Shown here: positions 43,516 to 52,974 of the stretch, piece by piece
Layout of the letters: each line of letters opens with the position of its first letter
Numbering within the stretch: position 1 is the stretch's first letter
Assembly: GCF_000281085.1 (NCBI RefSeq)
Contig: NZ_JH767537.1
Location: 1 to 64,000, forward strand
Origin: Catenovulum agarivorans YM01
GTDB taxonomy: Bacteria; Pseudomonadota; Gammaproteobacteria; Enterobacterales; Alteromonadaceae
DNA: 64,000 nt
Reading direction: 5' to 3'
Notes under the pieces: model-generated
What the model was told of the DNA's origin: nothing
What the model saw: only the letters and a program-made list of their open reading frames with translations
Database searches by the model: none
Program-made: the position numbers and the translations under genes

Positions 43516-45534
43516 TTATTTAACTTTTTGCAAAATAATCGCCGCACCACCACCTTCAGCTAAATTAATACTGAGTTTGTCTTGTTGTGCCAATTGCTGC
43601 AGTTCAATCACATAAGCTTCTGGGTTATTTTGATAATGCGCATCTGCTGCATCTTTAAATATTTGCGCTTGATAAGCCGCTCCAGCTTCTAAGAAATCAA
43701 GATTAACCTGGGCTAAGCGGCTTTGTGAATTGGTTGCTAAACCTATATACCAAGTATCATCCGCTTGACGTGCAACATAGATATACTCACCTACTTCACC
43801 CGCGAGAATTTTACTGTCGTCAAAATCAACATCTAGTTTACGAATAAACTCAAATGCTGGGTGCCCTTGGTAATTTTCCATTACATCGGCTGCCATTTGA
43901 ATTGGGCTATATAACACCAGCATATTGGCTAACTGACGTGCCAGAGTAGTATGTACTCGGTAATCTGCTTTTTGTGGATTGCCCCACCAGTCGTAACGTT
44001 TGCCTGCAAAGTTACTGTAGTCGATATCAAACACACCCGGCGTATAATCCATAGAGCCAGCCAATAAACGAGTAAAAGGCAAAGTCATAGTATAGTCAGG
44101 CGAGTTGCCTGCACTCCACGCATTCCATTCGCCTCCTCGCGCACCTTCACGCGTCATCATATTTGGATAGGTGCGACGAATACCTGTGTCTTTCACCGGC
44201 TCATGCACATTTAACATAATTTTGTATTTGGCCGCTAATTCAACAATTTTACGATAGTGATTAACCGCAAATTGGCCATGATGATTTTCGCCGTTGGCAA
44301 AACCTTGTTCCGCGACATAACCGGTTTTAACCACGTTAATACCCAGCTCGCTGTAAATAGAAAATATTTCATCCACATGCGATTCGTATGCTTCAATATT
44401 GCCGCCAGTTTCATTGTGGCCAACAATAACGACACCTTTACTTTTGGCATGATTCGCTACTTGTGCTAAATCGAAATCGTCCGTAGGCACAACATAAGCT
44501 TCGCGTGTGCCCCATTGTTCCCAACCTTTATTCCAACCTTCAAACAATACAGCTTCAATATTGTTTTCTGCGGCAAAGTCTATATAAGCCATAGCTCTTT
44601 CAGTGGTGGCACCGTGGCGCGGCCCTTCTTTCCATGTGTGTATGCCTAAGTGAATTTCCCACCAAATGCCCATAAACTTCATTGGTTTAATCCAACTCGT
44701 ATCAGCTAATTTATTGGGTTCGTTTAAGTTAATAATTAAATCAGATTCAACTAATTTAGCCGCACTATCAGCAACTTGAATGGTGCGCCACGGCGTTTGA
44801 AATGGTACGTGAGCTTTAACTTTAGTGCCATCTGCCCACGGAGCTAATTCAGCTTCTAGTGTTGTATCATTGGTGCGCACTAACGACATACTTGCATAGT
44901 CGGTTAAAGCAGCTTCATGAATACTGACATGCAAACCTGCTTGGCCACGCATAGTCAGTGGTGTTTGCACATGTTTTATTTTAGCTAATTCACTGGTTTG
45001 ATACGGTTTTTCGTAACTATTGTAGTCAGCTTCTATCCACCAAGTTTGCATGTTTTGTGCGAGATTAAACTGGGTTTTTTCGTCGGTAATAACAAACTTC
45101 GACATAGCTGGCTGTTGCGGGAATTCATATCTAAAACCTAAACCATCATCAAATACACGAAAACGTAAATTCAGTTTACGTTGACTGTTTTTATCTTTAA
45201 GAGAAACAAACAACTCGTTATAAATTTCACTTATATTTTTACGCTCACCCCATACGGCTTGCCAACTAGATTGGTGTGAACGAACTTGACTATCTAATAC
45301 TTCAAACTCGGTAAATTTAGCTTGTTGAGCGAATTCGAAACCAAGTTGAGAAGACTTAACAACAGTATTTTTTCCACGGTTAACTTGGTAAGTTAAACCA
45401 CCGTTTTCAGCTAAAGTTAATTGCACCGACAGTTGTTTATCTGGGGAACTCACAGTTAGGTTTTTATCGACTTTACTGCAGCCAGTTAAGTTTAAAGCCA
45501 ATAAACTGCTGAACATAATTAATATAAATCGCAT
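43516..45534 (-). CDS. GH97 alpha-glucosidase (SusB-like), lipoprotein
   Basis: About 672 residues with lipobox (LNLTGC). Family GH97: an N-terminal beta-sandwich, a TIM barrel and a C-terminal domain. Glu375 in GHNETGG, Glu445 in VHEPVKDTG and Glu469 in GGEWNAW match the spacing of Glu439, Glu508 and Glu532 of B. thetaiotaomicron SusB, indicating the inverting, calcium-dependent alpha-glucosidase type rather than the retaining galactosidase type. Start at ATG 45534 with GAGGAAG upstream; a frame from 45567 lacks such a site. Direct-repeat box d lies 48 bp upstream. It shares its 3' terminator sequence with the halogenase-like gene. Confidence 0.93.
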   Translation of the reverse strand: MRFILIMFSSLLALNLTGCSKVDKNLTVSSPDKQLSVQLTLAENGGLTYQVNRGKNTVVKSSQLGFEFAQQAKFTEFEVLDSQVRSHQSSWQAVWGERKNISEIYNELFVSLKDKNSQRKLNLRFRVFDDGLGFRYEFPQQPAMSKFVITDEKTQFNLAQNMQTWWIEADYNSYEKPYQTSELAKIKHVQTPLTMRGQAGLHVSIHEAALTDYASMSLVRTNDTTLEAELAPWADGTKVKAHVPFQTPWRTIQVADSAAKLVESDLIINLNEPNKLADTSWIKPMKFMGIWWEIHLGIHTWKEGPRHGATTERAMAYIDFAAENNIEAVLFEGWNKGWEQWGTREAYVVPTDDFDLAQVANHAKSKGVVIVGHNETGGNIEAYESHVDEIFSIYSELGINVVKTGYVAEQGFANGENHHGQFAVNHYRKIVELAAKYKIMLNVHEPVKDTGIRRTYPNMMTREGARGGEWNAWSAGNSPDYTMTLPFTRLLAGSMDYTPGVFDIDYSNFAGKRYDWWGNPQKADYRVHTTLARQLANMLVLYSPIQMAADVMENYQGHPAFEFIRKLDVDFDDSKILAGEVGEYIYVARQADDTWYIGLATNSQSRLAQVNLDFLEAGAAYQAQIFKDAADAHYQNNPEAYVIELQQLAQQDKLSINLAEGGGAAIILQKVK

Positions 45535-45581
45535 ACTCTTCCTCAATAAAAAGTGATTTGCTCCCATTAAAAACCACTAAG

Positions 45582-45598
45582 GGTTACAAAAGGGTTAA
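45582..45598 (-). promoter_or_regulatory. Direct-repeat box d, upstream of GH97
   Basis: GGTTAC-N5-GGTTAA on the plus strand, 48 bp upstream of the GH97 start. On the minus strand a TTTAAT-like -10 follows about 10 bases after the box. Confidence 0.55.
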
Positions 45599-45687
45599 CC
45601 TAATCACTTTTGTTTGCATAAACCTGAATTATTTCCTTGCACGATAGAGGTGAAATTTCAACCGTTTAAACACTCTAGAATTTTGCA

Positions 45688-45704
45688 GGTTACAAAAAGG
45701 TATC
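45688..45704 (-). promoter_or_regulatory. Direct-repeat box e, distal to GH97
   Basis: GGTTAC-N5-GGTATC, weaker second half, overlapping the stop of the transporter gene and about 154 bp upstream of the GH97 start. Possibly a second regulator site. Confidence 0.4.
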
Positions 45705-46848
45705 AATTTGTTTTTATTTTGTAGCTCAATAGCGTGGCAAGTAAAATAAGTACAACAACAAAAAATAGCGCAGTTGGCAAACCAAATGCTTGCGCGCCAA
45801 AACCTACAAGTGCCGGGCCTGCTAATACACCCACATACCCAAGGGTGGACACAGCAGTAACCGCCACAGACTCTGGCATAACCTGTTGTTTGCCTGTCGC
45901 CGAAAACATAATAGGCACCACATTTGAGCAGCCCAAACCTATACAGGTGTAACCCACTAAGGCCACCAGCCAGTGCTCAATCGACAAACTTAAAATAAAA
46001 CCAAACATGGCAAGCAATGCACCGCCCACCACCATAAAGCGCGCACCAAACAACACTACCGCCTTGTCACCTAATAAACGGCCAAACGTCATAGCAACGG
46101 AAAAACATGCAACGGCCAACCCAGCTGATGCAGTAGATACATCACGGTATTCGGTTAAAAATATGCCGCTCCAATCTAATACTGTGCCTTCTGCCAAGAA
46201 AAAGACAAAACAGACAATACCAATAAAAAATACAGTGCCTCGTGGCAAGGCAAACATTTGTGATTGTTCGCCAGCTTTATCCGAGCGTAAACCCGATTCG
46301 GTTGTCAGCAACAACAATAAAACGAATACAGTCGCAACAATACATGCAGCTAACGTGGGCACATTCATTGACATTAATAGGGTTAACGTGAGTGCACCAA
46401 ACATGCCACCTAAACTATAAAATCCATGAAAACCTGACATCAAAGGTTGCTCAGCATCTTTTTCAACTGCCACCGCTTGTATGTTCATTGCGCAGTCGGT
46501 AATACCTATGCTCATACCAAAAAAGATCAGCGTTAGCGTGAGCAGCGGCAGTGTATCGGCAACAATCAACACTGGGTATAACAAAGCAAAAGCTGACACT
46601 GCGGCTAACAAGACCGCTTTGCAGCCATATTTGTTGGTGAAATAACCAGCGATTGGCATACCAACCAAAGCGCCCCCACCTAAACACAACAGCATTAAAC
46701 CCATAACAGCATCATTAATACCGACTTGCGCTTTAATAAAAGGGATAATGGCTGCCCAAGCCGCGGTAATAAAACCGGCACTAAAAAAAGTCGCTTTGGT
46801 CGCGATACGATCAAATTGAGGATTTGACCGAGCAAGTACTGAAAACAT
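45703..46848 (-). CDS. MFS transporter, probably sugar
   Basis: A 381-residue major facilitator with about 12 membrane segments. An early loop GYFTNKYGCKAVLL matches the MFS signature between helices 2 and 3. It resembles the FucP/sugar branch of small MFS proteins, but the substrate is not fixed by sequence. The gene is divergent from a DeoR-type regulator, with a strong palindrome between them, and upstream of GH97, so it probably imports a sugar, perhaps glucose or a maltose-related product. Confidence 0.85.
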   Translation of the reverse strand: MFSVLARSNPQFDRIATKATFFSAGFITAAWAAIIPFIKAQVGINDAVMGLMLLCLGGGALVGMPIAGYFTNKYGCKAVLLAAVSAFALLYPVLIVADTLPLLTLTLIFFGMSIGITDCAMNIQAVAVEKDAEQPLMSGFHGFYSLGGMFGALTLTLLMSMNVPTLAACIVATVFVLLLLLTTESGLRSDKAGEQSQMFALPRGTVFFIGIVCFVFFLAEGTVLDWSGIFLTEYRDVSTASAGLAVACFSVAMTFGRLLGDKAVVLFGARFMVVGGALLAMFGFILSLSIEHWLVALVGYTCIGLGCSNVVPIMFSATGKQQVMPESVAVTAVSTLGYVGVLAGPALVGFGAQAFGLPTALFFVVVLILLATLLSYKIKTN

Positions 46849-46903
46849 CTATATTCCTATGTAACCGAAACTGATCACTATCATACAGATCAATCAAACA
46901 AAG

Positions 46904-46941
46904 TGAACACAAATAAACAAATAAAAGTTTACTTGTGTTCA
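46904..46941. promoter_or_regulatory. Probable DeoR-type operator
   Basis: Inverted repeat TGAACACAAATAAAC / GTTTACTTGTGTTCA, one mismatch in 15-base arms, with an 8-base spacer, centred in the 145-bp gap between the transporter and regulator starts. It may control both genes. Confidence 0.65.
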
Positions 46942-46993
46942 TTTAAACTTGTTTAAGGTAAGATCAAACAAAGGCTAAACACAGAGCAACAAA

Positions 46994-47755
46994 ATGGATA
47001 AGTACTCACCCGAAGAAAGGCACCAATTAATCATTCAACTTTTGCAGTCAAACAACAAAGTAATGGCTGTAGAGTTAGCGCAGCAGTTGGCCACAACTGA
47101 AGCAACCATTCGGCGTGATCTGCGTTATTTGGCCGAAGAAGGTTATTGCAAACGCATTCATGGTGGCGCTATGTCGTTCGCCCCACCTTCGGGGACACAA
47201 GAAGAACGCCTTGCAAGTAATAGCGCGGAAAAACAGCAGCTCGCCATTGCCGCATTAAAACTCATAAAACACAGCCAACTGATATTTTTAGATGCCAGCA
47301 GCACACATATTCTGCTAGCAAGCGTACTGCCCGACAATTTAGATTTAACCGTGGTCACCAATAGCCCAGCGATTGCCGGTAGATTATTAGAAAGAAAAAC
47401 CATCAAAACCATAATGATAGGTGGCGAGTTAGATTATAAGGTAGGTGGCGCAATTGATATTACCGCAGCCAATGCTTTAGCTAAATTCCGCTTTGATATT
47501 TGTTTTTTAGGCGTGTGTGCTTGGTCGTCTGAAATTGGTTTTAGCGCAATAAACTATCAAGACAGTAACTTTAAACAAAAAGTCGCCGCCCAATCTAGCT
47601 CAGTGGCTGTGTTATGTACCGACAATAAAGTAGAAGTTTTATCTGCCTATCCATTTTTGCCATCACAAGATGTCGACTACCTAGTGTGCAATAAAACGGC
47701 CACCGCCCTGACCACTCATTTACAGAATTACGATTGCCAGATTATAGATTGTTAG
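46994..47755 (+). CDS. DeoR-family transcriptional regulator
   Basis: A 253-residue repressor: N-terminal DeoR helix-turn-helix (VMAVELAQQLATTEATIRRDLRYLAEEGYCKRIHGGA), then a DeoR C-terminal sensor domain (FLDASSTHILLASVLP, TVVTNSPAIAGRLL, IMIGGELDYKVGGAI). The family senses phosphorylated sugars. It probably regulates the divergent MFS gene through the 46904-46941 palindrome. The end overlaps the convergent ATPase gene by 4 bp. Confidence 0.92.
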   Translation: MDKYSPEERHQLIIQLLQSNNKVMAVELAQQLATTEATIRRDLRYLAEEGYCKRIHGGAMSFAPPSGTQEERLASNSAEKQQLAIAALKLIKHSQLIFLDASSTHILLASVLPDNLDLTVVTNSPAIAGRLLERKTIKTIMIGGELDYKVGGAIDITAANALAKFRFDICFLGVCAWSSEIGFSAINYQDSNFKQKVAAQSSSVAVLCTDNKVEVLSAYPFLPSQDVDYLVCNKTATALTTHLQNYDCQIIDC

Positions 47756-49410
47756 CTGAGACTATATTTAACTTTATACTCTTCAATCGTTTGTAAAACT
47801 TCGTTGACGCTTTCTTCAAGCTCAGATCCCATCTTAGTAATTTCATGTGGGAACTCATCTTGCTTCAGCGTCATTAGCGCATACCAAATAGGTTTGTATT
47901 TATCTTTTAAATTATGTTCAGACATTTCCATTAGTTCTTTGGCTTTGTAGAGCTGACGCATTGCAATGAGTAGGCAAAGATAATAGCTAATATCAAAACT
48001 AACAGGAGAAGTAGCTCCAACTGTTTCTTGCAGCCACAAAACGAATAGCTCACAACTCTCACCAATTTTTTCTTGCTTAAGTGCAATGAATGCTTGGTCT
48101 AATTTGACATTGCAACCTTGCTTATTGAACTTGTCTGCTGCGGCAAAATTAACGCCAATCGCATATTGGTTAGCCTGCTCTTGAACTTCATTCATACCAG
48201 ATAGAACACCTGAATCTTCAAGTGAATCAAAACTAAGCCAAGAGGTTAAAAAATTGACTAACCATTCAACTTTCTGTCGGTCTTTTTTACGGCCAAATCG
48301 CATTAAGTACCAAATATTAAAAAAGCGTTCTTCAATTTTATAAATTTTATTTTTGCCAATAGAAACCGACTCAACCAAACCGTATTTCGTTTCTAGTTGT
48401 TTAAGCTGCGCCGATACCACTTTGCTCTCTAAACGCGTTTTTTTCGCTATGTCTTTGGTGGCTATGCCATCCCAATTCATGGCGATTGTATGGGTTATAT
48501 CCTGCAGAGTATCAGGCAGATCGTCCATACGGTGTTTATAAAGAGGTGTTACATCATCCAATATTTTCAATAAGTCACTAAATGCATCACCACCATCATC
48601 AACAAAAATATCAAACAGCATTACCATAGTGCGTAGCACACCACCAGTTAATCTACGTAATGTTTCAATACGCTCCGGGTTATTTTTGATAATTTGCGCA
48701 ATTTTTTGTTGCTGTTGTTCATTGCCTAAACAAGCTAGAAAATCAAAACACTCTTGTTTGGTTAAACCAACAAGTTTGACTAATTTGAAAAATTCATAGA
48801 AGGGTTTGCCATAATCAAACTGTTGCTCAAGCATTTTTGTTGAGCCGCCGACAATTTTAAACGTGGCTGACGACAATAAAATTTCACGTAAACGGCGTTG
48901 CTCTTTTTCTTTTAACTTGCCGAGTAATTCATCAATATTATCTATCAACAACAATATTTTTTTGCCTTGCTGATTTATCGCGTTTTCTAAGTAAGTAAAA
49001 CTTTTATCTTCATAATCAGCATCATCAAACAGCTTTTCCATATCATCCAAAATATGCGGAAATTCGTTTGGATATAAGCATTGTAAATAGTCGGCTATTT
49101 CTTCCCATAAACGGCTGAGTGAACGAATTTGATATTGTTCTTCGGTAAATTTTACCGGTAATAAAAACTTCGAAATCTCAGCGTCTGCTTGCACCGATAG
49201 TTGTATTTTACGCAACATGGTGGTTTTACCCTGCCCACGTTGACCGATAATGATAAAATGCTGGCTCGGCACGCTGAAATCAGTTTGCTGAATGTCTTCA
49301 AATATTTCATCAAAGTCATGATTACGTACAACAAATTTCGCTAAAAACTCTTGTTCGTCGATTTGGTCAGGGCTGTATTTAAATCTGGAATAGTTATTAG
49401 TTAGCGACAT
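47752..49410 (-). CDS. P-loop ATPase with winged-helix domain (second of pair)
   Basis: A 552-residue ATPase: Walker A GQRGQGKTT (about 55-63), Walker B KKILLLIDNIDELL, sensor-1-like FKIVGGSTKML, followed by a winged helix (KDIAKKTRLESKVVSAQLKQLETKYGLVESVS) and a C-terminal helical region possibly with TPR-like repeats. The layout is that of archaeal-type/STAND-related P-loop ATPases. The gene overlaps its partner by 14 bp. No nuclease, protease or membrane effector is visible. The function is unknown; anti-phage defence or a regulatory switch are possibilities, not shown. Confidence 0.82.
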   Translation of the reverse strand: MSLTNNYSRFKYSPDQIDEQEFLAKFVVRNHDFDEIFEDIQQTDFSVPSQHFIIIGQRGQGKTTMLRKIQLSVQADAEISKFLLPVKFTEEQYQIRSLSRLWEEIADYLQCLYPNEFPHILDDMEKLFDDADYEDKSFTYLENAINQQGKKILLLIDNIDELLGKLKEKEQRRLREILLSSATFKIVGGSTKMLEQQFDYGKPFYEFFKLVKLVGLTKQECFDFLACLGNEQQQQKIAQIIKNNPERIETLRRLTGGVLRTMVMLFDIFVDDGGDAFSDLLKILDDVTPLYKHRMDDLPDTLQDITHTIAMNWDGIATKDIAKKTRLESKVVSAQLKQLETKYGLVESVSIGKNKIYKIEERFFNIWYLMRFGRKKDRQKVEWLVNFLTSWLSFDSLEDSGVLSGMNEVQEQANQYAIGVNFAAADKFNKQGCNVKLDQAFIALKQEKIGESCELFVLWLQETVGATSPVSFDISYYLCLLIAMRQLYKAKELMEMSEHNLKDKYKPIWYALMTLKQDEFPHEITKMGSELEESVNEVLQTIEEYKVKYSLS

Positions 49411-50557
49411 TTTTATTCCACCACATTCTTAAAATTGGAGAGTTAAATTTATAAATTTTGCTGTCGTCGTTGTTATTAATATACCCGTCATACACGAGCG
49501 ACTGGATGTTCTCGCGCGCGTTGTTTTCATCTAACTTATGTTTGCTCGCCATGTTGTTAATATCGAGTGAATTGATAAAAGTGTCATTAGAAATTTTGTT
49601 CAGCACTTCTTTCGCAAACAGGTATTCGTCTTTCTCTAAGCCAGTTTTGAGTTTACTTTGCCAACTTTCAAAATGATTGCGGTTATCTAACGCATTGTTG
49701 ATTGCTTGGTCGACAACGGAATTGTCTAAATTAGGCGCTCTGCGGTAGAGCTTTTTAATTTCTTGTACAATGAGTTGAATATAAAAAGGTATTAACCAGT
49801 CTATTTGATCTAACAAATAATTGGTAACTTCTGCAGTACTGGTGATACTTAAATTAGCAAACAAGCTTTCAACAAATTGCTGTGCTTCGGCTCGAATAAG
49901 CGGAGAAACTTTTATACTGTTAAGATCGTTAATATGTTTGCTCGCACCAATTTTGGCAACCACACTTTCTAAACCAATTGACCCTGCATAAACAAAAGTC
50001 ACTTTTTGTGAAAACTCAGTATCTTGCCTTAATTCTCTATGTGCTTTTAACAGCGATAACGCATTTTGTACGTCTTGATATTGAATGATGTTTTCAATGG
50101 TTTGAGCAAATTCATCTATCATAATGATCAGTTTTTTGTCCTGCTCTAAATCTTTGATAAGGCGTTTAAACGCGACTTTATAATCAAGTACGTCGCCATC
50201 GCCAAACTCAACACCTTCGATAGATATAGAGGTAATTTTTATCCCTTTTAGCCAATCTGCGAATAACTGAGCTTTGTTTTTCAAAGAACTGGTAAATTTT
50301 TCTTCGGTTAAAGCGTTAAATATCTTTTTCCAAAATTCTGCTTGGCTATCGGCAGATTCTGTATCTATATAGATGGGAATGTAATTATCTTGGGGTTCAT
50401 CTAAAATTTTATGCATTAAAGATGTTTTACCAACTCGTCTCGGCGCGCATAGAAGCAGATGACTACCACTGTTAATAGCATCCCACATGTCTTCTAGTTC
50501 AAATTTTCGCTGCCAAAAATCCGCTTTGCGAACGACCTGACCAACTACATTTTTCAT
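49397..50557 (-). CDS. P-loop ATPase with C-terminal winged helix (first of pair)
   Basis: A 386-residue ATPase: Walker A APRRVGKTS at about 38-46, Walker B KKLIIMIDEFAQTI, sensor-1-like FVYAGSIGLESV, an Arg-containing SPLIRAEA motif, and a C-terminal winged-helix-like region ending YKFNSPILRMWW, as in archaeal-type ATPases. It is the first gene of the operon; three palindromic repeats fill the promoter region. The two ATPases differ in sequence yet share the same plan, suggesting they act together. Function unknown. Ribosome site AGGTG sits 4 bases before ATG. Confidence 0.82.
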   Translation of the reverse strand: MKNVVGQVVRKADFWQRKFELEDMWDAINSGSHLLLCAPRRVGKTSLMHKILDEPQDNYIPIYIDTESADSQAEFWKKIFNALTEEKFTSSLKNKAQLFADWLKGIKITSISIEGVEFGDGDVLDYKVAFKRLIKDLEQDKKLIIMIDEFAQTIENIIQYQDVQNALSLLKAHRELRQDTEFSQKVTFVYAGSIGLESVVAKIGASKHINDLNSIKVSPLIRAEAQQFVESLFANLSITSTAEVTNYLLDQIDWLIPFYIQLIVQEIKKLYRRAPNLDNSVVDQAINNALDNRNHFESWQSKLKTGLEKDEYLFAKEVLNKISNDTFINSLDINNMASKHKLDENNARENIQSLVYDGYINNNDDSKIYKFNSPILRMWWNKNVAN

Positions 50558-50569
50558 AACGCACCTAAT

Positions 50570-50645
50570 TTGACAAATTATATTTTGTTAAACTAGTTGA
50601 CAAATTATTTTTTGTCAACAAATCTGACAAATTATTTTTTGTCAA
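50570..50645 (-). promoter_or_regulatory. Three palindromic operators at exact 27-bp period
   Basis: Three 22-bp sites at 50570-50591, 50597-50618 and 50624-50645, each of type TTGACAAA-N6-TTTGTCAA; the middle one is perfect, the right one has C as first base, the left one has two changes. They fill the 105-bp gap upstream of the twin-ATPase genes. On the minus strand the left copy contains TATAAT, created by its spacer change, and could be the -10. Autoregulation by one of the winged-helix ATPases is plausible. Confidence 0.75.
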
Positions 50646-50662
50646 AAAGATGCCTTACCAAT

Positions 50663-52594
50663 TTAACTCTTAACTAATTTGCTAATCTGCTCTGCAGGCA
50701 TTGGCTTGCCATAATAAAAACCTTGAACAAGTACGCAGCCCATGTCTGCAAGTTTGTTGGCTTGCTCAATGGTTTCTATGCCTTCGGCGACGACTTCTTT
50801 ATTTAAATCATGGCATAAACCAATTAAGCCACGGAGCATTTTTTCATCTTCGGGTTTACTGCAGATATCACGAATAAATGAGCGATCAATTTTAATATAA
50901 TCAGCATCAATTTTTTGTAGGTAAGCTAACGAGCTCATACCTGTGCCAAAATCATCAATTGATAAGCGCACACCTATAGCTCGCAACTGTTTAAAAACAC
51001 GCATAGTGGTTGACAAGTTAACCATAGTCGCACTTTCTGTTAGCTCTATCTCCAACAAGTTTGCGGGTAATTTATAAAGGGTTAGTTGCTCGGTAATAAA
51101 ACTGACAAGTTCATTATCTAACAAATTATACGGTGACAAATTAACCGCTATACAAATGGCCATATCTTGCTCAAGCCAAATACTAGCCTGTTTAATTGCA
51201 CTGGCTAACGCAAAGCGAGAAAAAGTATGGATCATGTCACTTTGTTCAATGAGCTCAATAAAATAAAACGGCGACAACAAACCGTCTTGTGGATGTTGCC
51301 AGCGAGCGAGGGCCTCCACACCTACAGTTATCCCATCAGGAATAGTCACTTTAGGTTGGTAATAAAGTATGAACTCTTTGTTGTCGAGTGCATGTTTGAG
51401 TTGGCTACTGTATTTAACCTTACGTGAATCGTCTAAATCAGCATCTTGCTGATAAAATTGAATGGTCAATCGCAGTTTGTCGGCTTGTTTTCTGGCAAAA
51501 TCCGCTTTTTTCAGTAGGTCAGTCGTATTGTTGGCATCATTTGGATAATGAGCAGCACCTATTGTTGAGTGCAGTTCGAACGTTTGATTATCAATATCAA
51601 TTTCAAGGCCAAATTTAAGAGACAATTGTTGCACAAACACTTGGGTATTTTGCCTGCTCTTGTGCGGTAACCAAACGACAAAACTGTGGTCAGAATATCG
51701 GCCATACACTTCACTACCATCAAGCAGTTCTCCCAACCTAGCGGATAAAGCCGTTAAAATTTTATCACCTTTATCATGCCCAAAATGATCACTAATTTCT
51801 TTTAATTGATTAAGTTCAATGATCACCAAATAACCTGCTATTTGATTGTTGTTCGACTCCTGTTCGGTTAAATGTTGTAACTTAGCCATAAAAGCATGTT
51901 TGTTGAGCATATGGGTTATTTGATCGTATCTTGCTAGATAGATAAGTTTTTCATTTTTGTCGGTGATACTTTGGCTTAAAGTAGTTGCAATGGTGATCGC
52001 AAACCAAACCAACAGCCAAAACACAATAAACGCGGCAATGCTTAATCTGCGCTGAATGTATGTGGTGGCCTCCTGCAAGGCGATAGCCGGGTGTATGTAT
52101 AAAACTGATGGAAATTGCTCTGTTTGGCCTGTGTATACAAAATAACTTGTGTCATCTTGTGTAAAAAATACAGGGCTATCTTCACTTATCGACGGAACAA
52201 TTAATCCAGTAAATACCTCATCAATGTTTTCAGTCAAACTCTGTTTATCTGCCAATATAAGTCTAATGGTTCGCTGCTGGCCTTCGAAGATAACTAAACG
52301 AGGTGTCAGTTTACTCCCACTGGCATAATGTTGCTGCAGCCAATTTTTCGCCTCTTCAACTGACTTGCCTGAGCTTAGCAGCTGATCAATTTGTTCTCGT
52401 ATTATGCAATCAAATCGTTCAGCTTCTCGCTGCTCTGATGCATAAGCAATATCATAGGAGATATAAAAAGATACATACGAAAATATTGCGAGTACACACA
52501 CACCTATGCCCAAACTGACACTTATCAATACAGCTCTTAATTTGCGGCTAGACTCAACAAAATCAGCATGGAGGAATTTCGACGTTATCGGCAT
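50663..52594 (-). CDS. Membrane EAL phosphodiesterase with degenerate GGDEF
   Basis: A 643-residue protein: two membrane segments (about 17-42 and 186-205) around a periplasmic sensor region, a GGDEF-type domain whose active-site loop reads RYSDHSF instead of GGDEF, and a C-terminal EAL domain with EALARW, ELTES and DDFGTGMSSLAYL followed by KIDRSFI. The cyclase half is therefore predicted inactive and the protein should degrade cyclic di-GMP. A small membrane protein gene lies 3 bp upstream in the same direction. Confidence 0.92.
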   Translation of the reverse strand: MPITSKFLHADFVESSRKLRAVLISVSLGIGVCVLAIFSYVSFYISYDIAYASEQREAERFDCIIREQIDQLLSSGKSVEEAKNWLQQHYASGSKLTPRLVIFEGQQRTIRLILADKQSLTENIDEVFTGLIVPSISEDSPVFFTQDDTSYFVYTGQTEQFPSVLYIHPAIALQEATTYIQRRLSIAAFIVFWLLVWFAITIATTLSQSITDKNEKLIYLARYDQITHMLNKHAFMAKLQHLTEQESNNNQIAGYLVIIELNQLKEISDHFGHDKGDKILTALSARLGELLDGSEVYGRYSDHSFVVWLPHKSRQNTQVFVQQLSLKFGLEIDIDNQTFELHSTIGAAHYPNDANNTTDLLKKADFARKQADKLRLTIQFYQQDADLDDSRKVKYSSQLKHALDNKEFILYYQPKVTIPDGITVGVEALARWQHPQDGLLSPFYFIELIEQSDMIHTFSRFALASAIKQASIWLEQDMAICIAVNLSPYNLLDNELVSFITEQLTLYKLPANLLEIELTESATMVNLSTTMRVFKQLRAIGVRLSIDDFGTGMSSLAYLQKIDADYIKIDRSFIRDICSKPEDEKMLRGLIGLCHDLNKEVVAEGIETIEQANKLADMGCVLVQGFYYGKPMPAEQISKLVKS

Positions 52595-52597
52595 GCC

Positions 52598-52816
52598 TTA
52601 CTCTTTTTTTGTCGATATACCTGCAATTTTGTAGACAACGCAAAATCCAGATGCAAACGACAACAAGTTAAGTGCAGCAAAAATAATCAATAACACTTGT
52701 AGTAAGGTGTCGCCGATAAAATCGCTGTAAACCAAGGTTAAGAATAAAATTGCAACGCCAATTACGCCGCGCATAATACGGTCGAAAGACGACAAATTCT
52801 GATCAAATAACTTCAT
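52598..52816 (-). CDS. DUF2892-like small membrane protein
   Basis: A 72-residue protein with two membrane segments separated by a short turn, including FDRIMRGVIGVAILF and LLSFASGFCVVYKIAG. It matches the DUF2892/YgaP transmembrane family. It probably shares a transcript with the EAL gene, which begins 3 bp downstream. Function unknown. Confidence 0.85.
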   Translation of the reverse strand: MKLFDQNLSSFDRIMRGVIGVAILFLTLVYSDFIGDTLLQVLLIIFAALNLLSFASGFCVVYKIAGISTKKE

Positions 52817-52920
52817 AGCTAACCTACTGTGTGGCTTAATCAGGTTAAGTTTAGTCGATTATTTGTTTATCGCTTTTTTCAATTCTATTTTTTGTCAGAA
52901 ATTATCCTGATGGGGAATAA

Positions 52921-52950
52921 AAACCGAGTATCACACCTGATACTCGGTTT
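52921..52950 (-). terminator. Rho-independent terminator of amylase remnant
   Basis: Perfect 13-bp stem AAACCGAGTATCA / TGATACTCGGTTT with a 4-base loop; on the minus strand a T-rich tail follows. Confidence 0.85.
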
Positions 52951-52974
52951 AATTATAAATCCAAATTTAATGTA

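Noticed and set aside
47752-50557. Assignment of the ATPase pair to a named anti-phage system
   Set aside because: No signature effector or family motif that I can match; naming a system would be guesswork.
50570-50645. CRISPR-like array
   Set aside because: The three units are palindromic, have only 5-base gaps and no unique spacers, and lie in a promoter; operator sites fit better.
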